From: Hydrogenophaga sp. PAMC20947
GTDB taxonomy: Bacteria > Pseudomonadota > Gammaproteobacteria > Burkholderiales > Burkholderiaceae_C
NCBI RefSeq assembly: GCF_004795855.1
Contig: NZ_CP039252.1
Span: 1,922,001 to 1,986,000, forward strand
Length of the DNA: 64,000 nt
Direction of reading: 5' to 3'
The stretch's first letter is position 1. Each line of letters opens with the position of its first letter. The translations under genes were made by a program, and so were the position numbers. Of this stretch, positions 53,242 to 61,862 are shown one piece after another. A model generated the notes under the pieces. The model saw only the letters and a program-made list of their open reading frames with translations. It was not told the DNA's origin and did no database searches.

Positions 53242-54150
53242 TCAGTCGTCGTTGGCGGCCTCGCCGCGCGCCGCCATCAGTCGGTCGGCATAGGCTTGCC
53301 AGGTCGGCTCCGGGCCCAGCGCCTGAAAACGCCCAGCCTCCGATTGAGCCGCCATCCAGTCGTGTTTCTGCGCAATGGCAGCGGCCATGAAGGGCTGAAA
53401 ACCGGCTTCCTTGACGGTCAGCGCCGCTTCACGCATTTCCTCTGCGCGGCGCCGGCCATGTTGGGCCACACGGCTGAAGAAATAGCGGCCCTGTCGCGGC
53501 CAGTCGATGTCGGGGAAAGTCTCCTGCAGGCTGGCCACAACAGCGCCTTCGACGCCGTAATGCCGCGCAGCCGTGAAGCTCTCGATCACCAGCGCCTCCA
53601 TGCCCTTGATCATGACGCTGCGGCACATCTTGGTGGCAGAGGCCACGCCCAGCTGTGCGCTGGCAACGCGGGCCTCCAGCCCGATCGCCTGCAACGCAGG
53701 CAGCAACCGCTCGGCGTGCGGCCCCCCCAGCAGCATGGGCACGCGCACACCATAGGGGGGCACCGAGGTCATCACCGCGGCCTCCAGGTAGTGCGCCCCC
53801 GCTGCTTCGATCAAAACCGCCGCTTGTTGCTTGGTTCCGGGCGAAGCGGAATTCATATCCAGAAAAGCACAACCCGGGCGAATGTGCCTGGACGCATCCG
53901 TTGCCACTTGCAAGGTCTGTGAGGCGGTGACGGCGGAGATGATCAGGGAAGCGTTTTCGCAAAGCCCGGCCATGTTGTCACACTCTTGAACACCTCCCTG
54001 CCGGGCATGGTTCAGTGCGTCGGCCTTGGCCGCTTCTTCATTGAACTTCACATCCCAGGCACACACCCCGTCCATGGTGGCCTGCAGGCCGGCTCCAAAG
54101 ATTCGCCCAACTTCGCCGTATCCGATGAGTCCCAGATGAAAATTGGCCAT
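53242..54150 (-). CDS. NAD(P)-dependent dehydrogenase, 6-phosphogluconate dehydrogenase-like with DUF1932 C-terminal domain
   Basis: A 302-residue protein with a Rossmann start LGLIGYGEVGRIFGAGL (about 6-22), FLDMNSASPGTKQQAA (substrate Ser/Asn region) and the catalytic-Lys-type segment GVASATKMCRSVMIKGMEAL (about 166-185). The C-terminal half matches the DUF1932 type. Members often sit in aromatic or dicarboxylate catabolic clusters, but the reaction is not known. Gap of 134 bp after dctM, without a clear terminator. Confidence 0.8.
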   Translation of the reverse strand: MANFHLGLIGYGEVGRIFGAGLQATMDGVCAWDVKFNEEAAKADALNHARQGGVQECDNMAGLCENASLIISAVTASQTLQVATDASRHIRPGCAFLDMNSASPGTKQQAAVLIEAAGAHYLEAAVMTSVPPYGVRVPMLLGGPHAERLLPALQAIGLEARVASAQLGVASATKMCRSVMIKGMEALVIESFTAARHYGVEGAVVASLQETFPDIDWPRQGRYFFSRVAQHGRRRAEEMREAALTVKEAGFQPFMAAAIAQKHDWMAAQSEAGRFQALGPEPTWQAYADRLMAARGEAANDD

Positions 54151-54284
54151 GTGTTGATTTCGCGGGATGATTCAGTAAGAAGCGGAAAAGACCGCGAGGG
54201 GAAACAGCCCATGGGTCAATACCTGGTCTCCCCACACCTGCCCTCGCAGCCCCATGTCACGGGGCACGGGGCGTGTGCGCACCC

Positions 54285-55601
54285 CTAAAAGCGCAAAACA
54301 AACAGGGTGATGGTCGGGAATGCCACCAGGATAACGGTGCGAATGACGTCGCTCGCCACAAAGGGCAAAACCGCACGGTAGGTTTGGGTGATGGGCACAT
54401 CGCGTGCCATGGAATTGATCACAAACAGGTTCATGCCCACGGGTGGCGTGATCAGCCCCACCTCCACCACGATCAGCACCAGGATGCCAAACCAGATCGC
54501 AAACTCTTCAGGAGGCAAGCCAAAATCCAGCGCGGTCACGATGGGGAAAAACACGGGAATGGTCAGCAGGATCATGGACAGCGAATCCATGAAACAACCC
54601 AACACCACATACAACAGCAGAATGGCGATCAGCACCACCGTGGGGCTCACTCCCCATGACGCCACGGCGTTGGCCGCTTCTTGCGGCAGTTGCGACAGCG
54701 CCAGAAAGGTGTTGTAAACACCGGCCCCCAGCACGATCATGAAAATCATGCCCGTGGCCATGGCGGTTCCCAGCACCGCACCCTTGAACGTTTTTCCGTT
54801 GAGCCCACCACTGAACCAGGCCGACAGTCCCGTGCCAAACGCGCCAATGGCCGCGCCCTCGGTGGGTGTGAACAGGCCGGTGTAGATACCGCCCACCACC
54901 GAAATAAAGATCACCAGCACCGGCCAGACTTTCACGGTGGCGGCCCAACGCTCCTTCATCGGCATGGGGGCCATCGTGCCCACTTCATCGGGCTTGAGAC
55001 GCGCGTACAGCGCAATCACAATCATGTACCCAATGGCCGCCAGCAACCCCGGTACAAAAGCAGCCAGGAACAGCTTGGCAATGTTCTGCTCGGTCAGGAT
55101 CGCGTAGATCACCAGCACCACCGAAGGTGGAATCAGGATGCCCAGCGTGCCCCCTGCGGCCAGGCAAGCGGTGGCAATACCACCCGAATAGCCCGCGCGC
55201 TTGAGCTCAGGCAAAGCCACCTGACCCATGGTGGCAGCGGTGGCCAGCGAAGAACCGCAGATCGCACCAAAGCCGGCGCATGCGCCCACGGCCGCCATGG
55301 CCACTCCACCCTTGCGGTGACCGATCCAGGCTTCGGCGGCTTTGAACAGGGCCTGGGACAAACCGCCCAGCGCCGCAAACTGGCCCATCAGCAAGAAGAG
55401 CGGAATCACAGACAGCGAATAGCTGGAAAAGGTGCTGTAAGTCACCTGTTTCAACTGGCTGAGGATAGGCATGTAGCTGCCGTACACCGCCCAGGCGCCG
55501 GCCAGGCCACAGACCAGCATGGACAAGCCAATCGGTACACGGATGAAAATCAGAAACAGCAGGATCGGGAAAGACCAGACAGCGAGTTCGATGTTGCTCA
55601 T
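54285..55601 (-). CDS. dctM: TRAP transporter large permease
   Basis: A 438-residue inner-membrane protein with about 12 hydrophobic segments, the transport subunit of a tripartite ATP-independent periplasmic transporter driven by an ion gradient. Signatures: GLSMLVCGLAGAW, MGQFAALGGLSQALFKAAEAWIGHRKGG, GAICGSSLATAATMGQVALPELKRAGYSGGIATACLAAGGTLGILIPPSV, TEGAAIGAFG and ITPPVGMNLFVIN. It follows dctQ by six bases. Confidence 0.93.
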   Translation of the reverse strand: MSNIELAVWSFPILLFLIFIRVPIGLSMLVCGLAGAWAVYGSYMPILSQLKQVTYSTFSSYSLSVIPLFLLMGQFAALGGLSQALFKAAEAWIGHRKGGVAMAAVGACAGFGAICGSSLATAATMGQVALPELKRAGYSGGIATACLAAGGTLGILIPPSVVLVIYAILTEQNIAKLFLAAFVPGLLAAIGYMIVIALYARLKPDEVGTMAPMPMKERWAATVKVWPVLVIFISVVGGIYTGLFTPTEGAAIGAFGTGLSAWFSGGLNGKTFKGAVLGTAMATGMIFMIVLGAGVYNTFLALSQLPQEAANAVASWGVSPTVVLIAILLLYVVLGCFMDSLSMILLTIPVFFPIVTALDFGLPPEEFAIWFGILVLIVVEVGLITPPVGMNLFVINSMARDVPITQTYRAVLPFVASDVIRTVILVAFPTITLFVLRF

Positions 55602-55607
55602 GTTGAA

Positions 55608-56129
55608 TCAGTGCCCAGCGTTCGTTTCGATTGACCAGCCAGCGGGCTCTGAAGCCAGGCCCAGCCGCGTCAAGGTCTTGGCCAAGTAAGCCAGGCAGCC
55701 CATCACAGCACCCACCAGACACAAGGCGTAAGCCCACCAGACAGGCATCTGCAAGATGAAGGTGGTCTCCGTGTACTCCTTCTTTTCCAGCATGCCTTGA
55801 AAGAGCATCCAGGTCATGATCAGCCACACGCCCAGCATCAGCAGATCGCTGACCAGGTCGATGGCGTTTTGAGCCCATTTCGGGGTGTGCATGTAGAGCA
55901 GATCCACCGTGGCGTGTCCACCGCGCAGGTAACACCAGGGCATGAAGAAGAAGATGGCGATGCCCACGCCCACTTCCACCAGCTCGAAGTCGCCGGGCAC
56001 GGGCCCCAGGCCAATGCCGATCAATGCCCGACCCGTCACGCTGGCCACCACCATCAACATCAGCGCCACCAGCACCACACCACCGATCCACGCGGCCCAG
56101 CGGGCCGAACGGTATATCAAATCAATCAT
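55608..56129 (-). CDS. dctQ: TRAP transporter small permease
   Basis: A 173-residue membrane protein with four helices, forming a complex with DctM. It has the DctQ pattern GGVVLVALMLMVVASVTGRALIGIGLGPVPGDFELVEVGVGIAIFFFMPWCYLRGGHATVDLL. It is separated from dctP by 232 bp that hold a terminator and an AT-rich stretch, so it may have its own promoter. Confidence 0.9.
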   Translation of the reverse strand: MIDLIYRSARWAAWIGGVVLVALMLMVVASVTGRALIGIGLGPVPGDFELVEVGVGIAIFFFMPWCYLRGGHATVDLLYMHTPKWAQNAIDLVSDLLMLGVWLIMTWMLFQGMLEKKEYTETTFILQMPVWWAYALCLVGAVMGCLAYLAKTLTRLGLASEPAGWSIETNAGH

Positions 56130-56310
56130 CCAGAAATCCTTTGAATTCAGGTGCTACCGCAGCCATTGTCTCCCCTCGTCCATGCGGCCCATTGCGGGCT
56201 GGGCAGACTCGCCCATGGCCGCCGATAAATATTTCTTATTGTTAAATAGATTCCGCTAAACGAAACTATTGAGCATAACCGACCTGCCAGTTTTCACTGG
56301 CCCAGGCACG

Positions 56311-56348
56311 CAAAAAAAACCAGCCACCTGTGCTCTGAAGGTGGCTGG
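56311..56348 (-). terminator. Rho-independent terminator downstream of dctP
   Basis: On the minus strand: CCAGCCACCT, loop TCAGAGCAC, AGGTGGCTGG, then eight T. It lies 13 bp after the dctP stop and before dctQ. The AT-rich region beyond it (56222-56275) contains a TTATTGTT half-site at 56236 and could carry a promoter for dctQM. Confidence 0.9.
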
Positions 56349-56361
56349 CGATGAGCGAAAA

Positions 56362-57402
56362 TTACTTGCTGTACTTGACGATCAGCGCACGCGCGGCCGT
56401 GGCCAGCTTGGCGCCATCGATGCCTTTGGCTTTCACCTCATCCACCCACATCGTTTCCACGTCGGCCGCAGTCTTGCGCCAGCGTTGGGTTTCCGCAGCG
56501 TCCAACGCAACGATGTTGTTGCCGGCCTTTTCAGCCAGTCCGCGTCCGACCTTGTCGCCTTCGTCCATCGCACGACCGAACATGGCCGCGGTCTCGATGC
56601 CGGAATTGTTGTCGATCACCTTCTTCAGATCGGCTGGCAGCTTGTCGTAAGCAGCCCGGTTCATGGAAAACGCAAAGGTCGAGTTGTACAGCCCGTGATT
56701 GCCCGCAAAGGTGGTGTGGTTCTTCACGATTTCCTGCACCTTCACCGCAGGCACCACTTCCCAAGGGATCGTCGTGCCATCCAGCACTCCTTTGGACAAG
56801 GCCTCGGTCACCGCAGTGACCGGCATGCCCACGGGCGTGGCCCCCAATTCGGTCAGCATGTTGTTGATGATGCGCGAGCCGCCGCGAATCTTCATGCCCT
56901 TGAGGTCTTCCAGTTTGGTGATCGGGTTCTTGGTGTGGAACAGCCCAGGTCCATGGGTATGGACCGCGATCAGCTTGACGCTCTTGAACTCGTCAGCGGC
57001 ATAGGTTTCCACGTACTCCTGGATCGCTCGCGACGAGGCTTCGCCAGTGGTCGTGATGAAAGGCAATTCAAACACTTCGGTCTTGGAGAATCGCCCTGGG
57101 GTGTAGCCCAGCACGGTCCAGGTCAGATCCACCACGCCGTCGCGTGCCTGGTCAAACAACTGCGGCGGTGTGCCCCCCAGCTGCATGGTGTTGTACATCT
57201 GGATCTTGATCTTGCCACCCGATTCTGTTTCCACCTTTTTGGCCCACGGCGCGATGGCCTTGGCCGGAATGGTGGCCTGCCCAGGCAGGAACTGGTGCAG
57301 CCGCAGCGTCACCACTTCTTGCGCCATGGCCGCACCACCGAACAAGCTGCTGGCGGCCAGCCCCAAGGCCATCAAGGTCCCGCGTCTATTCATGAAATTC
57401 AT
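56362..57402 (-). CDS. dctP: TRAP transporter substrate-binding protein (DctP family)
   Basis: A 346-residue periplasmic protein with a signal peptide (about 1-27, GGAAMAQ). The ligand-binding Arg of the family lies in LKGMKIRGGSRIINNML (about 168-184), which anchors a carboxylate; LPFITTTGEASSRAIQEYV and GTTIPWEVVPAVKVQEIVKNHTTF are also typical. AGGAG precedes the ATG. It is divergent from the crotonase/ligase/thiolase operon across a palindrome, which suggests that it binds the aromatic or aryl-propenoic acid that operon degrades. Confidence 0.9.
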   Translation of the reverse strand: MNFMNRRGTLMALGLAASSLFGGAAMAQEVVTLRLHQFLPGQATIPAKAIAPWAKKVETESGGKIKIQMYNTMQLGGTPPQLFDQARDGVVDLTWTVLGYTPGRFSKTEVFELPFITTTGEASSRAIQEYVETYAADEFKSVKLIAVHTHGPGLFHTKNPITKLEDLKGMKIRGGSRIINNMLTELGATPVGMPVTAVTEALSKGVLDGTTIPWEVVPAVKVQEIVKNHTTFAGNHGLYNSTFAFSMNRAAYDKLPADLKKVIDNNSGIETAAMFGRAMDEGDKVGRGLAEKAGNNIVALDAAETQRWRKTAADVETMWVDEVKAKGIDGAKLATAARALIVKYSK

Positions 57403-57607
57403 CGTTGTCTCCTATTGAAATACAGACCGGGACAAAACCGGCCCGGGGTCACACAAAACACTCGTCACTTTCACACTTACGCCACTGTGAACCGGTCGGG
57501 GTCAAGCATCCAGCCCTGACAGGCTCTTTCAGATATGCCAAGGCGGCATCTCTGCTCCGGCTCAGGGTAAACACCAGCAAAGAAGGGGATCTGCTGCCTT
57601 GATTTAG

Positions 57608-57626
57608 TTATTGTTTATAACAATAA
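57608..57626. promoter_or_regulatory. 19-bp operator between dctP and the acyl-CoA catabolic operon
   Basis: TTATTGTT, TAT, AACAATAA: a perfect 8-3-8 inverted repeat, 36 bp before the crotonase start and 206 bp from the dctP start. It is the size and AT-rich type bound by MarR proteins; a MarR gene lies at the end of the same operon (63094). One half-site, TTATTGTT, recurs at 56236 ahead of dctQM. Confidence 0.7.
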
Positions 57627-57661
57627 TGGCGGCATTCAAGCATCAGGAAAACCCTAGCACC

Positions 57662-58450
57662 ATGACAAACCGAAACCCCGATCTCAGCCTGCGCCTGGTG
57701 GGCGAACAGTCCGAAGTGGCCGTGGTCACGCTCAACCGCGCCGCCAAACGCAATGCCCTCAACGACGGATTGATCCTCGCCCTGCGCGACCTGTTTCAAA
57801 ACCTGCCGGAGGGCGTGCGCGCCGCCGTCGTCCATGGGAGTGGCGACCACTTTTGCGCCGGCCTGGACCTGTCTGAACTCAGCGAGCGCGATGCTGCCCA
57901 GGGGGTCTTGCATTCCCGCATGTGGCACAGCGCGCTGGATTGCGTGGAGAAAGGCACCGTGCCCGTGATCGCAGCCCTGCACGGCGCGGTGGTCGGCGGC
58001 GGGCTGGAGCTGGCCAGCGCCTGCCACATCCGGGTGGCGGACGAGTCCACGTTTTACGCCTTGCCGGAGGGCACGCGTGGCATCTTCGTGGGCGGTGGCG
58101 GCTCGGTGCGCGTGCCCAAGCTCATCGGCGTGGCCCGCATGACCGACATGATGCTCACAGGCCGGGTCTACAACGCCGCAGACGGTGAGCGCATTGGACT
58201 GGCTCAGTACCTGGTGCCCGGTGGCTCGGCACTGGACAAGGGCATCGAGCTGGCCACACGCATCGCCGCGAACGCACCCATGACCAATTTCGCACTGATG
58301 CACGCGCTGCCGCGCATCGCCGAACAACCCGCGGACCACGGTTTGTTCACCGAAGCGCTGATGGCGTCTGTGGCGCAGAGCGCGCCCGAGGCCAAAGCCC
58401 GTGTTCGCGCTTTTCTCGAAGGCAAGGCCGCCAAGGTACAGAAGTCCTGA
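57662..58450 (+). CDS. enoyl-CoA hydratase/isomerase (crotonase) family protein
   Basis: A 262-residue crotonase. The oxyanion-hole segments are GSGDHFCAGLDLSEL (about 60-74) and AALHGAVVGGGLELASACHIRVADESTFYALPEGTRGIFVGGGGSVRVPKLIG (about 105-157), with the catalytic Glu candidate in ALPEGTRG. It does not have the WCFGGGFSPLVACDLAI wording of the feruloyl-CoA hydratase/lyase Ech, so it more likely only hydrates the double bond. The ATG at 57662 starts MTNRNPDLSL. First gene of the operon with a CoA ligase, thiolase, SDR and thioesterase. Confidence 0.82.
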   Translation: MTNRNPDLSLRLVGEQSEVAVVTLNRAAKRNALNDGLILALRDLFQNLPEGVRAAVVHGSGDHFCAGLDLSELSERDAAQGVLHSRMWHSALDCVEKGTVPVIAALHGAVVGGGLELASACHIRVADESTFYALPEGTRGIFVGGGGSVRVPKLIGVARMTDMMLTGRVYNAADGERIGLAQYLVPGGSALDKGIELATRIAANAPMTNFALMHALPRIAEQPADHGLFTEALMASVAQSAPEAKARVRAFLEGKAAKVQKS

Positions 58451-58532
58451 GTGCGCTCGCCGCTGCAGCGGCCCATCCAAGCCGGTTTCCAAGCCCCCTG
58501 CGTCAAAAACCAAAAAGCTTTCTGGAGACAAC

Positions 58533-60386
58533 ATGACAAGCGCCCGATACCGCCCCATGACATTCGGCGTCACCCGTGCCATCCTGCGCGATGGCGCCAC
58601 CGGCACCCACTACCTGCGCGCGGAACAGGCGCTGCCGCCCTACCCTGAACGCCTGACAGACCGCCTGGTGCACTGGGCCAAAGATCGCCCGGACCAGACC
58701 CTCTTCGCGCGCCGGGAAAAGCATGCCGACGGCAGCAGCGGCAACTGGACGCACATCAGCTTCGCCCAGGCACTGGATGCCGCACGCCGCATCGGTCAGG
58801 GCTTGCTGAACCGGGGCCTGTCGCCCGATCGGCCGGTGCTGATCCTCAGCGAAAACGACCTCGAACACGCCCTGCTGGCACTCGGCTGCCTGTACGCAGG
58901 CGTTCCCTATTGCCCCACGTCGCCGCCCTACTCCCTCATCAGCCAGGACTACGACAAACTCAAGCATGTGGTCAAAACGCTCACGCCCGGCCTGGTCTTC
59001 GCCGCTGATGGTCAGCGATACAGCCGCGCCATGCTGGCCACCCTCGACGACAGCGTGGAGCTGGTCACCACGCACGGCAGCGTGCCCGGACGCAACACCA
59101 CTTCATTTGCCGCCTTGATGGCCACCGAACCCACGCCTGCCATCGATGTGGCGATGGGGGCGACGGGGCCGGACACGATCACCAAATTTCTCTTCACATC
59201 GGGGTCTACCAAGATGCCCAAGGCGGTGATCAACACACAGCGCATGTGGTGCGCCAACCAGCAACAAATGGCCGCTTCCATGCCGGTGCTGACGGAAGGC
59301 CCGCTGGTGCTGGTCGACTGGCTGCCCTGGAACCACACGTTTGGTGGCAACCACAACTTCGGCATGGTGATCCACCATGGCGGCACGCTCTACATCGATG
59401 ATGGCAAACCCACGCCCGCCCTGATCGGTGAGACGCTGCGCAACCTGCGCGAAATCTCACCCACGGTGTACTTCAACGTGCCCACCGGTTTTGAAGCCAT
59501 TGCCAATGCGATGCAAACCGATGAACAACTGCGCAAGACTTTGCTCGACAAGGTCAGGATGTTTTTCTATGCGGGGGCCGCCCTGGCGCAACCCATCTGG
59601 GATCGCCTGTTCGAGAGCCAGGAACAAGAAATCGGTGAGCGCATCGTGATGTGCACGGGTCTGGGCATGACCGAGTCGGGCCCATTTGGCCTTTTCGTCA
59701 CCAGCCCCGATGTGAAGGCCGGTGACCTGGGTCTGCCCACCCCCGGTCTGGAGCTGAAGCTGGTCGACACCGGTGGCAAAACCGAAGTTCGCTACAAAGG
59801 CCCCAACATCACGCCCGGCTACTGGCGCATGCCCGCAGAAACGGCCGACGCTTGCGATGAAGAGGGTTTCTTCAAGACGGGTGATGCGGTGAAATGGATC
59901 GATGAAACCGACATCCACCTGGGCCTGAAGTTCGACGGCCGCATCGCCGAAGACTTCAAACTGGCGACCGGCACCTTCGTGAGCGTGGGTCCGCTTCGCG
60001 CCAAAATCATCGCGGCCGGCGCACCCTTCATTCAGGACGCGGTGCTCACCGGCATCAACCTCAAAGAAGTCGGCGCCATGGTCTTCCCCACACCCGCCGT
60101 GCGCTCCCTGGCTGGCATGCCCGCTGAGGCATCGATGCACGACGTGGTGGACCACCCGGCTGTGATTGCTCATTTCCAGACCGTGGTCAACGACCTGGCC
60201 AGCGCGGCCACCGGCAGCGCCAACCGCATCGCCCGCCTCTGTCTGCTCGCCGACCCACCCACCATCGACCGTGGCGAGATCACGGACAAAGGTTCAATCA
60301 ACCAGCGCGCTGTGCTGACCCACCGGGCCGACACCGCCGCCAAGCTGCACGCGGATGAACTGCACTTCATCCTCAAACCCCAGTAG
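58533..60386 (+). CDS. fcs: feruloyl-CoA synthetase-like aryl-CoA ligase
   Basis: A 617-residue adenylate-forming ligase activating ferulate or related hydroxycinnamates. The motif FLFTSGSTKMPKAVINTQRMWCANQQQMA (about 219-247) is the Fcs form of the AMP-binding loop; DWLPWNHTFGGNHNFGMVIHHGGTLYIDDGKP and the late FDGRIAEDFKLATGTFVSVGPLRAK (about 472-496) are also typical. The catalytic Lys is in DRGEITDKGSINQRAVL. Tight Shine-Dalgarno (TGGAG) before ATG 58533. In Ech-type pathways Fcs pairs with a hydratase/lyase; here it sits with a full beta-oxidation set. Confidence 0.85.
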   Translation: MTSARYRPMTFGVTRAILRDGATGTHYLRAEQALPPYPERLTDRLVHWAKDRPDQTLFARREKHADGSSGNWTHISFAQALDAARRIGQGLLNRGLSPDRPVLILSENDLEHALLALGCLYAGVPYCPTSPPYSLISQDYDKLKHVVKTLTPGLVFAADGQRYSRAMLATLDDSVELVTTHGSVPGRNTTSFAALMATEPTPAIDVAMGATGPDTITKFLFTSGSTKMPKAVINTQRMWCANQQQMAASMPVLTEGPLVLVDWLPWNHTFGGNHNFGMVIHHGGTLYIDDGKPTPALIGETLRNLREISPTVYFNVPTGFEAIANAMQTDEQLRKTLLDKVRMFFYAGAALAQPIWDRLFESQEQEIGERIVMCTGLGMTESGPFGLFVTSPDVKAGDLGLPTPGLELKLVDTGGKTEVRYKGPNITPGYWRMPAETADACDEEGFFKTGDAVKWIDETDIHLGLKFDGRIAEDFKLATGTFVSVGPLRAKIIAAGAPFIQDAVLTGINLKEVGAMVFPTPAVRSLAGMPAEASMHDVVDHPAVIAHFQTVVNDLASAATGSANRIARLCLLADPPTIDRGEITDKGSINQRAVLTHRADTAAKLHADELHFILKPQ

Positions 60387-60462
60387 TCACCCCGCGCTCC
60401 GCTTGCGGCACCTCGACCACAGACACAGCAACCCGATACGAATCGATTGAAAGGAAACACGA

Positions 60463-61710
60463 ATGGCAACCAAAGGCTTCTTTAATGCATTCAATGACGT
60501 CGTCATCCTCGACGGTGTGCGCACACCCATGGTGGACTACTGCGGCGCACTCGGCCACATCTCCCCCACCGACCTCGGCATCAAAGCAGCACGCGAAGCG
60601 CTGCTGCGCTCTGGCGTATCAGGCGTCGACATCGGATCCGTGATCACCGGAAACATGGCCCCCGGCGACTTCGATCAATTTTTCCTGCCGCGCCACATTG
60701 GCCTGTACGCGGGCGTGCCCGTCGAGGTACCAGCCATCATGACGCAGCGCATCTGCGGCACCGGCTTCGAGTTGTTCCGCCAGGCCGGCGAGCAGATTGA
60801 GGCAGGCGCCTGCGATACCGCGCTGGTGGTGGGCACCGAAAACATGACGCGCAACCCCATCGCCGCCTTTGACCACCGCACCGGCTTCAAGCTGGGCGCC
60901 CCGGTGGGATTCAAGGACTACATGTGGGAAGCATTGAAAGATCCTGCGGCCGGCATCAACATGATCCAGACCGCCGAAAACCTGGCCAAGAAATACAGCA
61001 TCAGCCGCGAAGAAGTGGATGGCTTTGCATCGGCTTCGTTCGCCAAAGCAGTGGCCGCACAAGCCAGCGGCTTCCTGGCTGGCGAGATTGTTTCGGTGAT
61101 CACCGAAAGATTTGAACTCGAAGGCTACGAGCCACGCGGCATCAAGCTGCAAGGCAAGCTCACCGAGGTCACCGCCGACACCCACCCGCGCATCTCACCG
61201 GCGGAAGTACTGGCCAAACTGCGCACAGTTTATGAGGGCGGCGTGCAGACAGGTGGCAACAGCGCCGCGCTGGTGGACGCAGCGGCGGCTTGTGTGGTGA
61301 GCTCGGGCGCCTATGCCAAAGCCCGGGGCAAGCAGCCGCTGGCGCGTGTCGTTGCAGCCGCTGCCGTGGGCGTGCCCCCTGAAATCATGGGCATCGGACC
61401 GGCACCGGCCATTCGCCTGCTGCTGGAGCGCACAGGCTTGAAGCTCAACGATATCGGCCGCTTCGAAATCAACGAAGCGCAAGGGGCTCAAACGCTGGCC
61501 GTGGGCCGCGAGCTGGGCCTGGACCTCGACAAGCTCAACGTCAACGGTGGCGCCATTGCGCTGGGACACCCACTGGCCGCCACGGGCGTTCGTCTCACGC
61601 TCACGCTGGCGCGAGAGCTGCAACGCTCAGGCCAGCGCTACGGCATCTCCAGCGCCTGCGTCGGTGGCGGTCAGGGCATCGCCCTGCTGATCGAAAACAC
61701 AAGTATTTAG
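60463..61710 (+). CDS. thiolase (acetyl-CoA C-acyltransferase)
   Basis: A 415-residue thiolase that cleaves 3-ketoacyl-CoA with CoA to acetyl-CoA and a shortened acyl-CoA. The nucleophile is Cys98 in TQRICGTGFELFRQAGEQI, with His369 in GGAIALGHPLAATG and Cys399 in SSACVGGGQGIAL; NEAQGAQTLAVGRELGLD is also conserved. ICGTG differs from the VCASG/SGSG of common thiolases, pointing to a subgroup for unusual acyl chains. Strong AAGGAAA before the ATG. Followed at once by a repeat element. Confidence 0.88.
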   Translation: MATKGFFNAFNDVVILDGVRTPMVDYCGALGHISPTDLGIKAAREALLRSGVSGVDIGSVITGNMAPGDFDQFFLPRHIGLYAGVPVEVPAIMTQRICGTGFELFRQAGEQIEAGACDTALVVGTENMTRNPIAAFDHRTGFKLGAPVGFKDYMWEALKDPAAGINMIQTAENLAKKYSISREEVDGFASASFAKAVAAQASGFLAGEIVSVITERFELEGYEPRGIKLQGKLTEVTADTHPRISPAEVLAKLRTVYEGGVQTGGNSAALVDAAAACVVSSGAYAKARGKQPLARVVAAAAVGVPPEIMGIGPAPAIRLLLERTGLKLNDIGRFEINEAQGAQTLAVGRELGLDLDKLNVNGGAIALGHPLAATGVRLTLTLARELQRSGQRYGISSACVGGGQGIALLIENTSI

Positions 61711-61800
61711 GCCCACCCCTGCGCCGCGCTTGCAGCGCGTCACCCCCTCAAGGGGGCAACGCTGGCCGACCGGCGAAGCCGGGTCGGCGGCGTTCTCGCA
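61711..61800. repeat. single copy of the intergenic GC-rich repeat
   Basis: It begins GCCCACCCCTGCGCC directly after the thiolase stop codon, exactly as the array at 861 begins directly after its gene's stop codon. It shares CACCCCCTCAAGGGGG and has its own inverted repeats GCGCT-TGCAGCGC and CCGACCGGCGAAGCCGGGTCGG. Strong hairpins; no T run. Confidence 0.75.
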
Positions 61801-61803
61801 GAG

Positions 61804-61852
61804 CCCCTTCCCTACTCCCTCCCTTCCTTCATTCCTTCCCCAATCTCAAATA
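61804..61852 (+). promoter_or_regulatory. G-free pyrimidine-rich tract, possible Rho-utilisation region
   Basis: Forty-nine bases without a single G on the plus strand, almost all C and T (CCCTTCCCTACTCCCTCCC and on), between the repeat hairpins and the SDR gene's ribosome site. Such C-rich, G-poor RNA is what Rho loads on. It could limit read-through into the last three genes of the cluster. Confidence 0.4.
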
Positions 61853-61862
61853 GGAGCATCTG

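Noticed and set aside
57662..58450. Calling the crotonase Ech (feruloyl-CoA hydratase/lyase)
   Set aside because: Its active-site wording differs from Ech and the neighbours form a full beta-oxidation set; no vanillin dehydrogenase is present.
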